A stretch of 64,000 nt of DNA from contig OZ246421.1 of assembly GCA_965231165.1 (NCBI GenBank), forward strand, positions 1,302,001-1,366,000, in the 5' to 3' direction. This stretch comes from Micavibrio_C sp965231165. Lineage in GTDB: Bacteria; Pseudomonadota; Alphaproteobacteria; Micavibrionales; Micavibrionaceae. Under the pieces are notes generated by a model. It was not told the DNA's origin. It did not search any database and saw only the letters and a program-made list of their open reading frames with translations. The translations under genes were made by a program, and so were the position numbers. Below are positions 51,625 to 58,838 of this stretch, in pieces. Positions within the stretch are counted from its first letter, which is position 1; each line of letters begins with the position of its first letter.

Positions 51625-51673
51625 AGCGCTGCCGAGCCTGCTGATTTTTAATCAGAGGTTCTTCGACAGCGCT
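51625..51673 (-). other. Hairpin in the capsid leader
   Basis: AGCGCTGCCGA (51625-51635) pairs with TCGACAGCGCT (51663-51673) with one mismatch, and CTGATT/AATCAG form an inner stem. The region lies about 90 bases before the capsid start and is transcribed on the minus strand with it. The inner loop superficially resembles an anticodon arm, but a full tRNA cannot be folded. Confidence 0.5.
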
Positions 51674-51692
51674 TAAGTTTAAAAAGCAGGGA

Positions 51693-51743
51693 AAGAAAAA
51701 CGCCCGCTCATTCTTGCTATTGGCAAAACAGAGTCCGGGCGTT
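51693..51743 (-). terminator. Terminator or attenuator before the capsid gene
   Basis: AACGCCCG (51699-51706) pairs with CGGGCGTT (51736-51743) around an inner TTGC/GCAA hairpin; the minus strand continues TTTTTCTTT. Transcription coming from the scaffold gene would meet it before reaching the capsid gene. The remaining part of the 51744-52016 gap shows a GGGGTGCTTCGCCCC hairpin near 51893-51908 and no ORF. Confidence 0.6.
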
Positions 51744-52016
51744 GATAGATTCAGTTATAGGATTTAATTCCTAGAATGTCAAGAGAAAAAATCAAAGAAA
51801 AAATTCAATGGGCAGATTGCCCGATGAACCTGTGGAGCTTTTATCTAAGAGGTGTTTGTAAAGTATCTGATTTCATGAGAGAATCACCTTATTCGGGGTG
51901 CTTCGCCCCTTCTCTCTTCCAATCAGAGCCTTAATTCCTTGTAAAACGGCCGGGTGTTCTGTAAATTATGTCAACTCAAGCTTCCTATCGGGAAGCCCAA
52001 GGAGTCTTGTAAGAAA

Positions 52017-52403
52017 ATGATGCTGCAAAACCTGATCGCCGCGCTGAAATCGAATTCCAGCAATGACGTCAACTCAACACGCCGCCGCCATCCGCGCCGC
52101 GCCAGCGACCGTTGCGTTGTCGTGATTTACGGCCATACATTCCCGGTTGAGGACTGGAGCTTCGGCGGCGTACAGCTTGCTGGTGATGACCGCCTGTTCG
52201 GCGCCACGCAGACCCTCGACTTCACATTGAAATTCAAAGTCCGCAATACCATTCTGGACGTTCATCACCGCGGTCATGTCGTGCGCAAGGGTCATGGCAA
52301 AATCGCGCTTGAATTCGAACCGCTGACCCAGACGATCCGCCAAGGTTTCCAGCGCGTCATCGATGATGCCGTGGCCAGCCAATTTGCTGAATCGCAGATT
52401 TAG
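52017..52403 (+). CDS. PilZ-domain protein inserted against the cassette
   Basis: 128 residues. RRRHPRRASDRCVVVIYGHTFPVEDWSFGGVQLAGD carries both c-di-GMP ligand motifs of PilZ: the Arg-rich RxxxR and D/NxSxxG (DWSFGG). A short helical N-terminus precedes it. It is the only plus-strand gene within the phage block, with AAGGAG 12 bases upstream of the double ATG and its own terminator. It probably senses c-di-GMP for motility or surface behaviour, and may be a host gene inserted into the cassette. Confidence 0.8.
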   Translation: MMLQNLIAALKSNSSNDVNSTRRRHPRRASDRCVVVIYGHTFPVEDWSFGGVQLAGDDRLFGATQTLDFTLKFKVRNTILDVHHRGHVVRKGHGKIALEFEPLTQTIRQGFQRVIDDAVASQFAESQI

Positions 52404-52420
52404 CTTTTAGGAATTTTAAG

Positions 52421-52449
52421 AAACCCTCTCCGGCTGGAGAGGGTTTTTT
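52421..52449 (+). terminator. Terminator after the PilZ gene
   Basis: AAACCCTCTCC (52421-52431) pairs with GGAGAGGGTTT (52436-52446), followed by TTT. Confidence 0.85.
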
Positions 52450-52461
52450 ATTGAGATAATA

Positions 52462-53163
52462 TTACTGGGAATACATACGACGGAAACCTTCGGTCACCTG
52501 CGCTACGAAGGCCGGGTCGCGGGTTTTCCAGTAGCGCGGGTCGCGCATCATGGTTTGCAGTTCGCCTTCATTACCGCTACTGCTCTGCGCCTCTTCACGA
52601 GACAAAATCGGTTCTTCGCCTTTCATCAGGCGATAGAGTGCCATGACGCCTTCGAAACTGCTGGCGAGATTGCTTAAAACTTCCGGCGGCATGTTTTTCT
52701 GACCATAGGCCAGCAGCTGGCGCGAAATTTCCGCCCATTTTTCCGGCCCGCCGAAAGCAGCAATCAGGCGATCGACTTCGCGTTCGGCTTTGAATTCATC
52801 GGCCAGTTCCAGCACCATCGGCACCATTTTCTCAACCGCAAGGTCATAAACCATCTGCACCTGTTCCGGCGTAAAGCCGCGTTCATGCATACGTTTGTTG
52901 ATATCGGGATCAGCCGGGAACAAGCCGTGACTGACGTCGATTTCATAGGCATCAGCGCTATCCGGCACACCGAGCGTACTTAACACACGCTGGCGGTCAT
53001 CGGGGTTGATCATGCCGGAGAGTTTTTTCTCCAATTCAAGATAAGACCCCAGCAGCGCCTCCATACGAATTTCCTGCTTTTCAGCATCCCAGAATTTTTC
53101 AGGAAGATTTTCCGGTTTATTTTCAGCATTTTCAATTTCAGGTGTCAGCAGATTATCAGTCAT
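52462..53163 (-). CDS. Phage head scaffolding protein
   Basis: 233 residues, very acidic and helical: MTDNLLTPEIENAENKPENLPEKFWDAEKQEIRMEALLGSYLELEKKLS. The PEKFWDxxxxxIxxExLLxSYxELExKL start is characteristic of podoviral capsid assembly proteins. The C-terminus DPRYWKTRDPAFVAQVTEGFRRMY, with basic and aromatic residues, fits the capsid-binding end. It lies between the Bbp19-like and capsid genes, the usual position. It would guide procapsid assembly and then leave. Confidence 0.8.
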   Translation of the reverse strand: MTDNLLTPEIENAENKPENLPEKFWDAEKQEIRMEALLGSYLELEKKLSGMINPDDRQRVLSTLGVPDSADAYEIDVSHGLFPADPDINKRMHERGFTPEQVQMVYDLAVEKMVPMVLELADEFKAEREVDRLIAAFGGPEKWAEISRQLLAYGQKNMPPEVLSNLASSFEGVMALYRLMKGEEPILSREEAQSSSGNEGELQTMMRDPRYWKTRDPAFVAQVTEGFRRMYSQ

Positions 53164-53197
53164 AAAAGTCTCCTTGGTTAAAAATAAAATCTTTTTG

Positions 53198-53273
53198 TCA
53201 TTCTGAGGAGCGTAGCGACGAAGAATCTCCTCTGGCTAAGATGAAATCCTTCGCTTGCGCTCAGGATGACAAT
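53198..53273. repeat. Dispersed repeat (GTCATTCTGAGGAGCG type)
   Basis: GTCATTCTGAGGAGCGTAGC followed by GACGAAGAATCTCC and, after a short spacer, AAATCCTTCGCTTGCGCTCA-GGATGACA. The outer ends are complementary. Such repeats occur widely in bacterial genomes in intergenic positions. Confidence 0.65.
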
Positions 53274-53558
53274 TCAGGAAGGGTTACGTCCGGCATTGAC
53301 CAGACGCAGGATGGTGCCGACCAGCGCGCGCTGGCCTTCGGCGTAGCGGAGTTGCCCTTCCGGTGCATCGGCGGCATAAGCCCTTGCAAAGGTCAGGTTT
53401 TGCAGATGACCCAGCACGACGCGGCCATTATCGTCGGAGAACGCGCGGGCATAGGCTTTCTCGACATCGCGGCGGTCGCCGGCCCCATTTCCTGAGAGCG
53501 GTTCCGGCATCCAGAACACTGGCGATGATTTTGGTTTAAACAGTTTGCGGAAGAACAT
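53274..53558 (-). CDS. Bbp19-like phage protein (94 aa)
   Basis: MFFRKLFKPKSSPVFWMPEPLSGNGAG, then RDVEKAYARAFSDDNGRVVLGHLQNLTFARAY...GQLRYAEGQRALVGTILRLVNAG. The pattern F...DGRxVLxxL...EGxRxxVxxIL matches Bbp19-type small phage proteins near portal genes. Its start overlaps the portal 3' end by 23 bases, and its stop touches a dispersed repeat. The function is not known; it may be a virion accessory protein. Confidence 0.7.
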   Translation of the reverse strand: MFFRKLFKPKSSPVFWMPEPLSGNGAGDRRDVEKAYARAFSDDNGRVVLGHLQNLTFARAYAADAPEGQLRYAEGQRALVGTILRLVNAGRNPS

Positions 53559-55068
53559 GGGGTATCTCCTGTTCGGGTAAGGGTAGCGGTTGACGGATAA
53601 GATCGACGGGCACACCCAGCGCATCGCCGAGGAAACGCGCCGCCGCGGCCAGATCGATCGCGGCAGAAGCTTCCGGACCCATGCGCAACACGGATTCAAT
53701 CCATGAGAGCGTGTTCTGCACGTTACGTTGCCCCTGCGCTTTGGCCAGCGGTGCACGATAATCAAGCGCGACCAGACGGCCATCAAGGCGGATATCCGGC
53801 ACCTCGCCCCGGCGGCGCAGGATGCTAAAGGCGCGTTGCACCAACGGCGTCAGCAATTCCGATTGCAGACGCCCATAAGTAGCACCGAGCAGCAACGACA
53901 TTTCGGACGAGCGTTCGATGACTTCCGTGGCGGTCATGCGCGGTGACGATACGGGCGCCAGCCTGTCGGCTAGCAAGGCATGGCGAATGCGGGTGCGCAG
54001 ATCATCAAGCACCAGTTGCGAGATATCAAAACGTCCGGGCATATCAAGCGGTTTCAGACCTTCGGAGCCGACAGCCTTCGGAATGATCGCGCCGGGTTTG
54101 AGTTCGATATTGGCAGGATTGAGCACACCGTCATCATCGGCCTGCCAGATACCTGTCACGGCAATCGAAGCGTTCTTCAGGATCAGCTCGACAACCTTGT
54201 TCGCGGTTTTGATATCGGGCAGCGCTTTCATCACCGGCGAACGGCCATAAAGTTCACCGGGCGCTTTGAGCCAGCGGAAGGCGATTACGGGCGATGCGTT
54301 AAAGGTGCCTTGGCGCAATAAGACAGGCGTAGAATTGCCCGGCAGCACGGCCTTGAAATCATAATTGCCGAATTCGCCGGGGAGAACGGATTCCAGAACC
54401 TCGAACCGGCTTTGCGGATCTTTGCCGCCACGGCGCAATAATTCAGGCGGCAGTTCAGCCGCCGGATAGCGTACCTGCAGTTGCGAGAGCGTCAGCGACA
54501 GACGGCGGTAGGAACCATCGAGCATGCCGCCCGGTCCCTCTTCCAGCACGATGTCGCTTAACGGAACCGCCGTAAAACGAAAGGCAGAGAAATTACCCGG
54601 TTCAGATTCTTCCAGAACCAGCGCCGCCGTGCCGCCGACGATCAGGTCGAGATAGCATTGGTGCATTTCAACAATGAAATTGGAGCGGTCGAAATGCGCC
54701 TGCAAGGTGCGAGCAGCCTGTTCCAGTACGGGGGACAGCGATTCCGTTTCCGCCGCTGATAAATCAGGGCCGGGTTTCAGGCCGAACCACTGCGTCCAGG
54801 GCGGAGTCAGATTGCCGAGCAGGCTGGCGGCCAGAGAATCGACAGCATCGAGCGCGGTGCCGTCAAAAATTCTCTCCATGCGTTTGTCGCCGGGCAGACC
54901 GCCGGAAAAACTATTCCGTTGCGGCAGCGCGTATTCATAAGCGTCCTGCCAGAGCGGTTCCCAGTCACGGCGACGGTTGCGCGCGATTTCGTAGCGTTCG
55001 ATCAGCCTGCGCAAGGCTTCACCATCGGCACCTGCCTGAGGTGCCTTTATTAAGGTCGTGGATGTCAT
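53536..55068 (-). CDS. Portal (head-to-tail connector) protein, T7 gp8-like
   Basis: 510 residues. The dodecameric ring through which DNA enters and leaves the head. N-terminal RRLIERYEIARNRRRDWEPLWQDAYEYALPQRNSF, then ERIFDGTALDAVDSLAASLLGNLTPPWTQWFGL are hallmarks of the podoviral connector family. Further segments GELYGRSPVMKALPDIKTANKV and PRMTATEVIERSSEMSLLLGATYGRLQSELLTPLVQRAFSIL are also typical. The start at 55068 has GGAG upstream. Full length. Confidence 0.9.
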   Translation of the reverse strand: MTSTTLIKAPQAGADGEALRRLIERYEIARNRRRDWEPLWQDAYEYALPQRNSFSGGLPGDKRMERIFDGTALDAVDSLAASLLGNLTPPWTQWFGLKPGPDLSAAETESLSPVLEQAARTLQAHFDRSNFIVEMHQCYLDLIVGGTAALVLEESEPGNFSAFRFTAVPLSDIVLEEGPGGMLDGSYRRLSLTLSQLQVRYPAAELPPELLRRGGKDPQSRFEVLESVLPGEFGNYDFKAVLPGNSTPVLLRQGTFNASPVIAFRWLKAPGELYGRSPVMKALPDIKTANKVVELILKNASIAVTGIWQADDDGVLNPANIELKPGAIIPKAVGSEGLKPLDMPGRFDISQLVLDDLRTRIRHALLADRLAPVSSPRMTATEVIERSSEMSLLLGATYGRLQSELLTPLVQRAFSILRRRGEVPDIRLDGRLVALDYRAPLAKAQGQRNVQNTLSWIESVLRMGPEASAAIDLAAAARFLGDALGVPVDLIRQPLPLPEQEIPHVLPQTV

Positions 55069-55069
55069 T

Positions 55070-55345
55070 TTATTCTCCGAGAAGTGTTCTACGCGCGCCG
55101 CCAACAGTATCGTTCAGCAGGCCACGGAAACTGGTAAGGACGGTGCCAAGGCGGCCACGACGACGGTCGAGCAGATTATTCGTGCGGGCGGTGGCCTTCA
55201 CCTCTTCCTCTGTCGGTGCGGGCGTTGTTGTTCCTGACGAAGAATCAGATGTCGCGGCGGGTGCCGTATAGGTTGATGTCGGCACATAAACATATTGCAC
55301 GGGCGCGACATCGGGTACTTTCGGACGTGAAGCAAGGCTTCCCAT
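55070..55345 (-). CDS. Small phage protein upstream of portal (91 aa)
   Basis: MGSLASRPKVPDVAPVQYVYVPTSTYTAPAATSDS... low-complexity N-terminal half, then ARTNNLLDRRRGRLGTVLTSFRGLL...RRTLLGE. The layout (Pro-rich start, RRGRxxTxLT motif, terminal TLLG) is common in small proteins encoded next to podoviral portals. The start at 55345 has AAAGGA upstream; the frame extends into a repeat to 55531. The stop lies 1 base before the portal ATG. Function unknown. Confidence 0.65.
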   Translation of the reverse strand: MGSLASRPKVPDVAPVQYVYVPTSTYTAPAATSDSSSGTTTPAPTEEEVKATARTNNLLDRRRGRLGTVLTSFRGLLNDTVGGARRTLLGE

Positions 55346-55363
55346 GATAAAATCCTTTCTATA

Positions 55364-55420
55364 AACCCCCTCTCCCATAAAAACAGGAGTTGGGGGAGAG
55401 GGTCGGGGTGAGGGGTTTTG
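55364..55420. repeat. Dispersed palindromic repeat (CCCCCTCTCC type)
   Basis: ACCCCCTCTCCCATAAAAAC and GGGGGAGAGGGTCGGGGTGA are the two complementary sides, separated by a few bases. Same family as the purH insert. Confidence 0.7.
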
Positions 55421-55434
55421 ATGCTTGCCTTTAC

Positions 55435-55908
55435 TCAGGCATAGGACACCCGCCCCCCTGCCCCCTCCCTCAGGGAGGGGGAGTGTTTCAACAAATGGCG
55501 GTAAAGCTGCCACGGCGTCAGTACGCCCCAACGGTGCAAGCCTAGTACGCGCTTGACCGCCTCGACACAGGTGAAGAGCATCACCGGGGCCGGTTTATTA
55601 TGGCTGCGATCCAGTGGTGCCGGCATAACGCGGTTGCCACGGGCGGTCAGCCAGCCCGGCAAATCAAAATCAGGCGGCACGTCGTGGACTTTTAGTTCCG
55701 TATGCTGCAGCAGCGGATCAAGCGAAAGCCAGCGTGTGCCGTCATGCACGATCACGAAGCAATGGCGGAAACCCGGGCGCAGGAATTTAAGCCACGGCCA
55801 ATCCGATTTACCGCTGAACACGACCCATGCTTTTTCCGGCAGCGAAGGCGCTGTGACGGGTTTCATCGAAACGATAGCTTCTTCTGATTCATCAAAAAAT
55901 TTTCTCAT
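55435..55908 (-). CDS. Cassette protein with possible permuted papain-like fold (157 aa)
   Basis: MRKFFDESEEAIVSMKP..., then EKAWVVFSGKSDWPWLKFLRPGFRHCFVIVHDGTRWLSLDPL and FTCVEAVKRVLGLHRWGVLTPWQLYRHLL. A His followed by a strand, then Cys at the start of a helix, is the order seen in circularly permuted NlpC/P60-like enzymes. Activity is inference. AGGAG precedes the ATG. The last ten residues (LREGAGGRVSYA area) are encoded by a dispersed repeat, so the C-terminus is not native. Confidence 0.55.
   Translation of the reverse strand: MRKFFDESEEAIVSMKPVTAPSLPEKAWVVFSGKSDWPWLKFLRPGFRHCFVIVHDGTRWLSLDPLLQHTELKVHDVPPDFDLPGWLTARGNRVMPAPLDRSHNKPAPVMLFTCVEAVKRVLGLHRWGVLTPWQLYRHLLKHSPSLREGAGGRVSYA
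55449..55486. repeat. Dispersed palindromic repeat at the end of the 157-aa gene
   Basis: CCGCCCCCCTGCCCCCTCCC followed by TCAGGGAGGGGGAGTG. Overlaps the last codons of the gene at 55435-55908. Confidence 0.7.
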
Positions 55909-56354
55909 TCTGCGGCTCCTGTAACTGTGAAAGGGATGATGTTGTGATTGCTGAAAGCGGGATCGAAGGGGTGCCATTCCGATAAAGGCTCGATAATCCC
56001 TTTACGTTCCAGCAGCGGGCTCATGCGTTCCAGCGCCTCGACCCAGAGGTTATGGGCTTTGAGTTCCTTGACGCGGCGGGGATCGGGCGGCATCAGGCGG
56101 CGTCCGTAATGGCGCAGCACCAGCAGGTGGTCCATGATCAGGCGGCGCTGGCGGTACAGGCGGTCAACCACCTTTAATATGTCGATGGGTTCGCACGGAC
56201 GGGCCACCAGCCCCTGCCCGACAGAGAATCGGGCGCCGTCGTTCCGGGCGGCCTGTGCCTGGATAAACCAGAACCAGGCCTCCTCCGCTGAGCTGAAAGG
56301 CATTGTTTCCACAGAAGAAACGGGTTTCGGCGTATAGGGTTCGCGGGGGGACAT
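55905..56354 (-). CDS. Conserved hypothetical protein at the head of the cassette (149 aa)
   Basis: MSPREPYTPKPVSSVETMPFSSAEEAWFWFIQAQAARNDGARFSVGQGL, RPCEPIDILKVVDRLYRQRRLIMDHLLVLRHYGRRLMPPDPRRVKE. This highly specific block is remembered from hypothetical proteins of other alphaproteobacteria; no function known. The basic helical centre suggests nucleic-acid binding. The ATG at 56354 has AAGGA 12 bases ahead; a GTG at 56390 is possible. First gene of the block, directly next to the LexA-type boxes. Confidence 0.65.
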   Translation of the reverse strand: MSPREPYTPKPVSSVETMPFSSAEEAWFWFIQAQAARNDGARFSVGQGLVARPCEPIDILKVVDRLYRQRRLIMDHLLVLRHYGRRLMPPDPRRVKELKAHNLWVEALERMSPLLERKGIIEPLSEWHPFDPAFSNHNIIPFTVTGAAE

Positions 56355-56373
56355 GACGGTTTTTGATCCTTTT

Positions 56374-56425
56374 GTTCTTATTTCGAACACAAGTGTTCTC
56401 TTTATGTTCTAGTTATGATACGTTC
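56374..56425. promoter_or_regulatory. LexA-type operator cluster between cassette and S24 gene
   Basis: GTTC-TCTTTAT-GTTC (56395-56409) is an exact GTTC-N7-GTTC box, the alphaproteobacterial LexA consensus. It overlaps a palindrome GAACAC-AA-GTGTTC (56385-56398) and GTTC-N7-GAAC (56374-56388), with a further GTTC near 56422. The cluster sits between the divergent cassette and S24 regulator genes. Confidence 0.6.
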
Positions 56426-56491
56426 TGAGTATGAGGTCAAGAGAAAAATAGGATTTATTTCCTATTTATTTGTGCTGCATACAATGGGATT

Positions 56492-56517
56492 ATGATCCTA
56501 GGAGATAAGACCTAGAT
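56492..56517. promoter_or_regulatory. Inverted repeat over the S24 gene start
   Basis: ATCCTAGG and CCTAGAT flank the ribosome binding site region GGAGATAAGA; the right arm touches the ATG at 56516. It could be an autoregulatory operator or a translational hairpin. Confidence 0.35.
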
Positions 56518-57163
56518 GTTTACCCATGACGATATGTGGTGTGCGATTGACCGGCTGGCGGATGGCCACGGTTATTCGGCTTCGGGACTGGCTAAAAAGG
56601 CTGGCCTTGATCCCACCACCTTTAATAAAAGCAAACGTGTGAGCAGCGACGGCAAACCGCGCTGGCCCTCGACCGAAAGCATTTCAAAAATTCTTGCCGT
56701 CACCGGGGCGACGATGAGCGACTTTATCGCGCTGATCGGCCTTGAAGATGGCGATACCGCGCACAAGCATCCGACTATTCCGATGATGAATATCGCCCTC
56801 GCCGCCAAGACTGGACATTTCGACAGCGAAGGACACCCCGCCGGTGAGCATTGGGACGCGTTCACCTTTCCAGCGGCGCAGACCGCGCATGACAAGCACC
56901 TGTATGCGCTGGAGATCAACAGCAATATCCTGACGCCTGTGTACCGCGAAGGCGATGTGCTGGTGGTTTCACCGGAGGCCAATATCCGCCGCGGCGACCG
57001 CGTGATCGTGCGCACGGGCAAAGGCGAAATTTTTATCCATGAACTGCGCCGCCAGACTGCCACGCGCATTGAGCTTAAATCCATCGACCCTGCGGCCGAG
57101 AACAGGCATATGGCGCTGGACGACGTTTCATGGATGGCGCGCATTATCTGGGTGAGCCAGTAG
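56516..57163 (+). CDS. S24/LexA-like helix-turn-helix regulator
   Basis: 215 residues: N-terminal DNA-binding domain (about 10-75, with ASGLAKKAGLDPTTFNKSKR) and a C-terminal S24 domain. The nucleophile Ser is kept (INSNILTPVYREGD, near 136), while the segment that normally holds the general-base Lys reads GEIFIHELRR, with His at about 175. Self-cleavage may therefore be lost or altered. Related proteins are phage or SOS repressors. It is divergent from the particle cassette with LexA-type boxes between them, so it probably controls it. pfkB follows after 4 bases. Confidence 0.75.
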   Translation: MFTHDDMWCAIDRLADGHGYSASGLAKKAGLDPTTFNKSKRVSSDGKPRWPSTESISKILAVTGATMSDFIALIGLEDGDTAHKHPTIPMMNIALAAKTGHFDSEGHPAGEHWDAFTFPAAQTAHDKHLYALEINSNILTPVYREGDVLVVSPEANIRRGDRVIVRTGKGEIFIHELRRQTATRIELKSIDPAAENRHMALDDVSWMARIIWVSQ

Positions 57164-57167
57164 CGCT

Positions 57168-58148
57168 ATGGCCGATACCCCTCACATCACCTGCATCGGC
57201 GTCGCGAATGTCGATGTCATTGCGATGGTTGATGATGCTTTTTTACAGGCGCATACGCTGCCCAAGGGTGTCGCGGCGGCGGTGGATACACACAAACTCG
57301 GATATCTGCTGGATATTATAGAGCACGTCACCGTCAGGCCGGGCGGATCAACTGCCAATCTCGCCTGCGGTCTGGGATTGCAGGGCTTGCGCGTTGATTT
57401 TTTCGGCAGGACGGGCAGCGACAGTTATGGCGCTTCCTTTAAAGACGATTTTGCCCGTTACCACGTGAACGGCATGCTGCCCGCCGATCAAGACCGCCGC
57501 ACCTCGACATGCCTGACGCTGGTAACACCGGACAAGGAACGCAGCTTCGCCTTCAGCACCGGCACCGCCGGATGGTGCATGAAACCCGCCGATATACCCG
57601 CCCTGCCTGACAGCAAGAACCAGATTGTCTGTATCGAAGCCAATACAACACGCATGCCCACTGGCTATAGCGCGGAGGAAAGCGTTTTCACCGCCGCCCT
57701 GATTAAATACGGCCATAGCAATATCCGTATGTTCGTCGGCCTGAATGACCGCGACATTGTAAATAATATGCGGGCGCAAATGCGCGATGCACTGACCTGC
57801 CCCAATGTCACGATCATGGGCAATTTGACCGAGTTGCTGGCGCTGTTCGATGCGCATGATATGGCCATCGCTTTTCAAAAAGCGCAGGAGAGTGGCCGGG
57901 ACTATATTATTACCAACGGTGCCAACGGCGTTTACCTGATCGGCCCGCAGATGCTGGAACATGTGCCGGTGCCAGACATTCCGGAGGCCGATATTATTGA
58001 CACGATCGGCGCGGGAGACCAGTTTGCAGCGGGCTTTATTGCTGGTATGGTCGCCGGGCTGAATTATCAGGAAGCCACCCGGCAGGGAATTGAAACCGCC
58101 AGCCGCATCCTGAAGGAAAGCGGCGGTCGCCCCCGCCCCCTTGAATAA
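57168..58148 (+). CDS. PfkB-family carbohydrate/nucleoside kinase
   Basis: 326 residues. ITCIGVANVDVIAMVDDAFL, VRPGGSTANLACGLGLQGLRVDFFGRTGSD and the PfkB C-terminal signature DTIGAGDQFAAGF with catalytic Asp. Related to adenosine or ribokinase-like kinases of alphaproteobacteria. The insertion around residues 30-50 (QAHTLPKGVAAAVDTHKLGYLLD) is typical of that adenosine-kinase-like group. It starts 4 bases after the S24 gene and precedes pyrE by about 20, so all three could be co-transcribed. Confidence 0.85.
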   Translation: MADTPHITCIGVANVDVIAMVDDAFLQAHTLPKGVAAAVDTHKLGYLLDIIEHVTVRPGGSTANLACGLGLQGLRVDFFGRTGSDSYGASFKDDFARYHVNGMLPADQDRRTSTCLTLVTPDKERSFAFSTGTAGWCMKPADIPALPDSKNQIVCIEANTTRMPTGYSAEESVFTAALIKYGHSNIRMFVGLNDRDIVNNMRAQMRDALTCPNVTIMGNLTELLALFDAHDMAIAFQKAQESGRDYIITNGANGVYLIGPQMLEHVPVPDIPEADIIDTIGAGDQFAAGFIAGMVAGLNYQEATRQGIETASRILKESGGRPRPLE

Positions 58149-58172
58149 CCTAAAAAAAAGAATGAGGACATG

Positions 58173-58838
58173 ATGACCAATATTGCTGCTGAATCCGCGC
58201 AAATCCTGCTGGATACGAAATCCGTTTTGTTCAATTCACGCGAGCCGTTCACCTTCACCTCAGGCCGCATCAGCCCTGTCTATGTCGATTGCCGCCGCCT
58301 GATCTCTTTCCCCAAAGAACGCGGCGTACTGATGGATTTCGGCGCTGATATTTTACGCAAATCCTGTCCTGATCTTGCTTACTGCGCCGGTGGTGAAACG
58401 GCAGGCATTCCCTATGCCGCTTTTATTTCAGAACGCCTCAATCTGCCGATGCTGTATGTCCGTAAAAAACCCAAAGGTTTTGGCCGGATGGCGCAGATCG
58501 AAGGCGTGATGGACGAAGCAGGCAAGAAAGTCGTGCTGATCGAAGATTTACAAACAGATGGCGGCAGCAAGAAAGTTTTCATCGACGCGCTGCGCGAGGC
58601 CGGGGCGATTGTCGAACATTCTTTCGTCGTGTTTCATTACGGCATTTTCCAGGCGAGCGAAGACAATATGAAAGCGATGGGCGTAAAACTGCATGCGCTG
58701 ACCACATGGTGGGACGTGCTGGCGGTGGCGCGGGAGAAAAAATATTTCGACGAAGAAACGCTGAACTCGGTCGAGGCCTTCCTAAATGCCCCGGACAAAT
58801 GGGCCGAAGACAACAAGCATCTGGCTAAGTCGGCGTAG
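58173..58838 (+). CDS. pyrE: Orotate phosphoribosyltransferase
   Basis: Joins orotate and PRPP to give OMP in pyrimidine synthesis. 221 residues: FTFTSGRISPVYVDCRRLISFP, CAGGETAGIPYAAFISERLNLPMLYVRKKPK and the PRPP-binding VVLIEDLQTDGGSK, with acidic residues. The second of two adjacent ATGs (58173) has the better spacing to GAGG; the first is at 58170. It follows the pfkB-family kinase by 24 bases. Its last codons overlap the end of the convergent 218-aa gene. Confidence 0.93.
   Translation: MTNIAAESAQILLDTKSVLFNSREPFTFTSGRISPVYVDCRRLISFPKERGVLMDFGADILRKSCPDLAYCAGGETAGIPYAAFISERLNLPMLYVRKKPKGFGRMAQIEGVMDEAGKKVVLIEDLQTDGGSKKVFIDALREAGAIVEHSFVVFHYGIFQASEDNMKAMGVKLHALTTWWDVLAVAREKKYFDEETLNSVEAFLNAPDKWAEDNKHLAKSA

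Larger units (their letters stand above)
39707..56354 (-). mobile_element. Podovirus-type (T7-like) particle cassette without visible integrase
   Basis: Twenty or so minus-strand genes run from the 149-aa protein at 56354 to the holin at 39707: portal, scaffold, capsid, tail tubular A and B, internal virion-like protein, tailspike, terminase, endolysin and holin. Integrase, excisionase, replication, RNA polymerase and early genes are not visible. It is bounded directly by an EamA transporter gene on the left and an S24 regulator followed by pfkB-pyrE on the right, and no att-like direct repeat was recognised. Known gene transfer agents have comparable size and content, but a decaying prophage fits equally well. 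Confidence 0.75.

Noticed and set aside
51641..51673. tRNA-Lys-like anticodon arm and T-arm fragment as an attachment site
   Set aside because: The anticodon arm has a G-A mismatch and no acceptor, D or proper T arm can be formed. It lies in mid-cassette.
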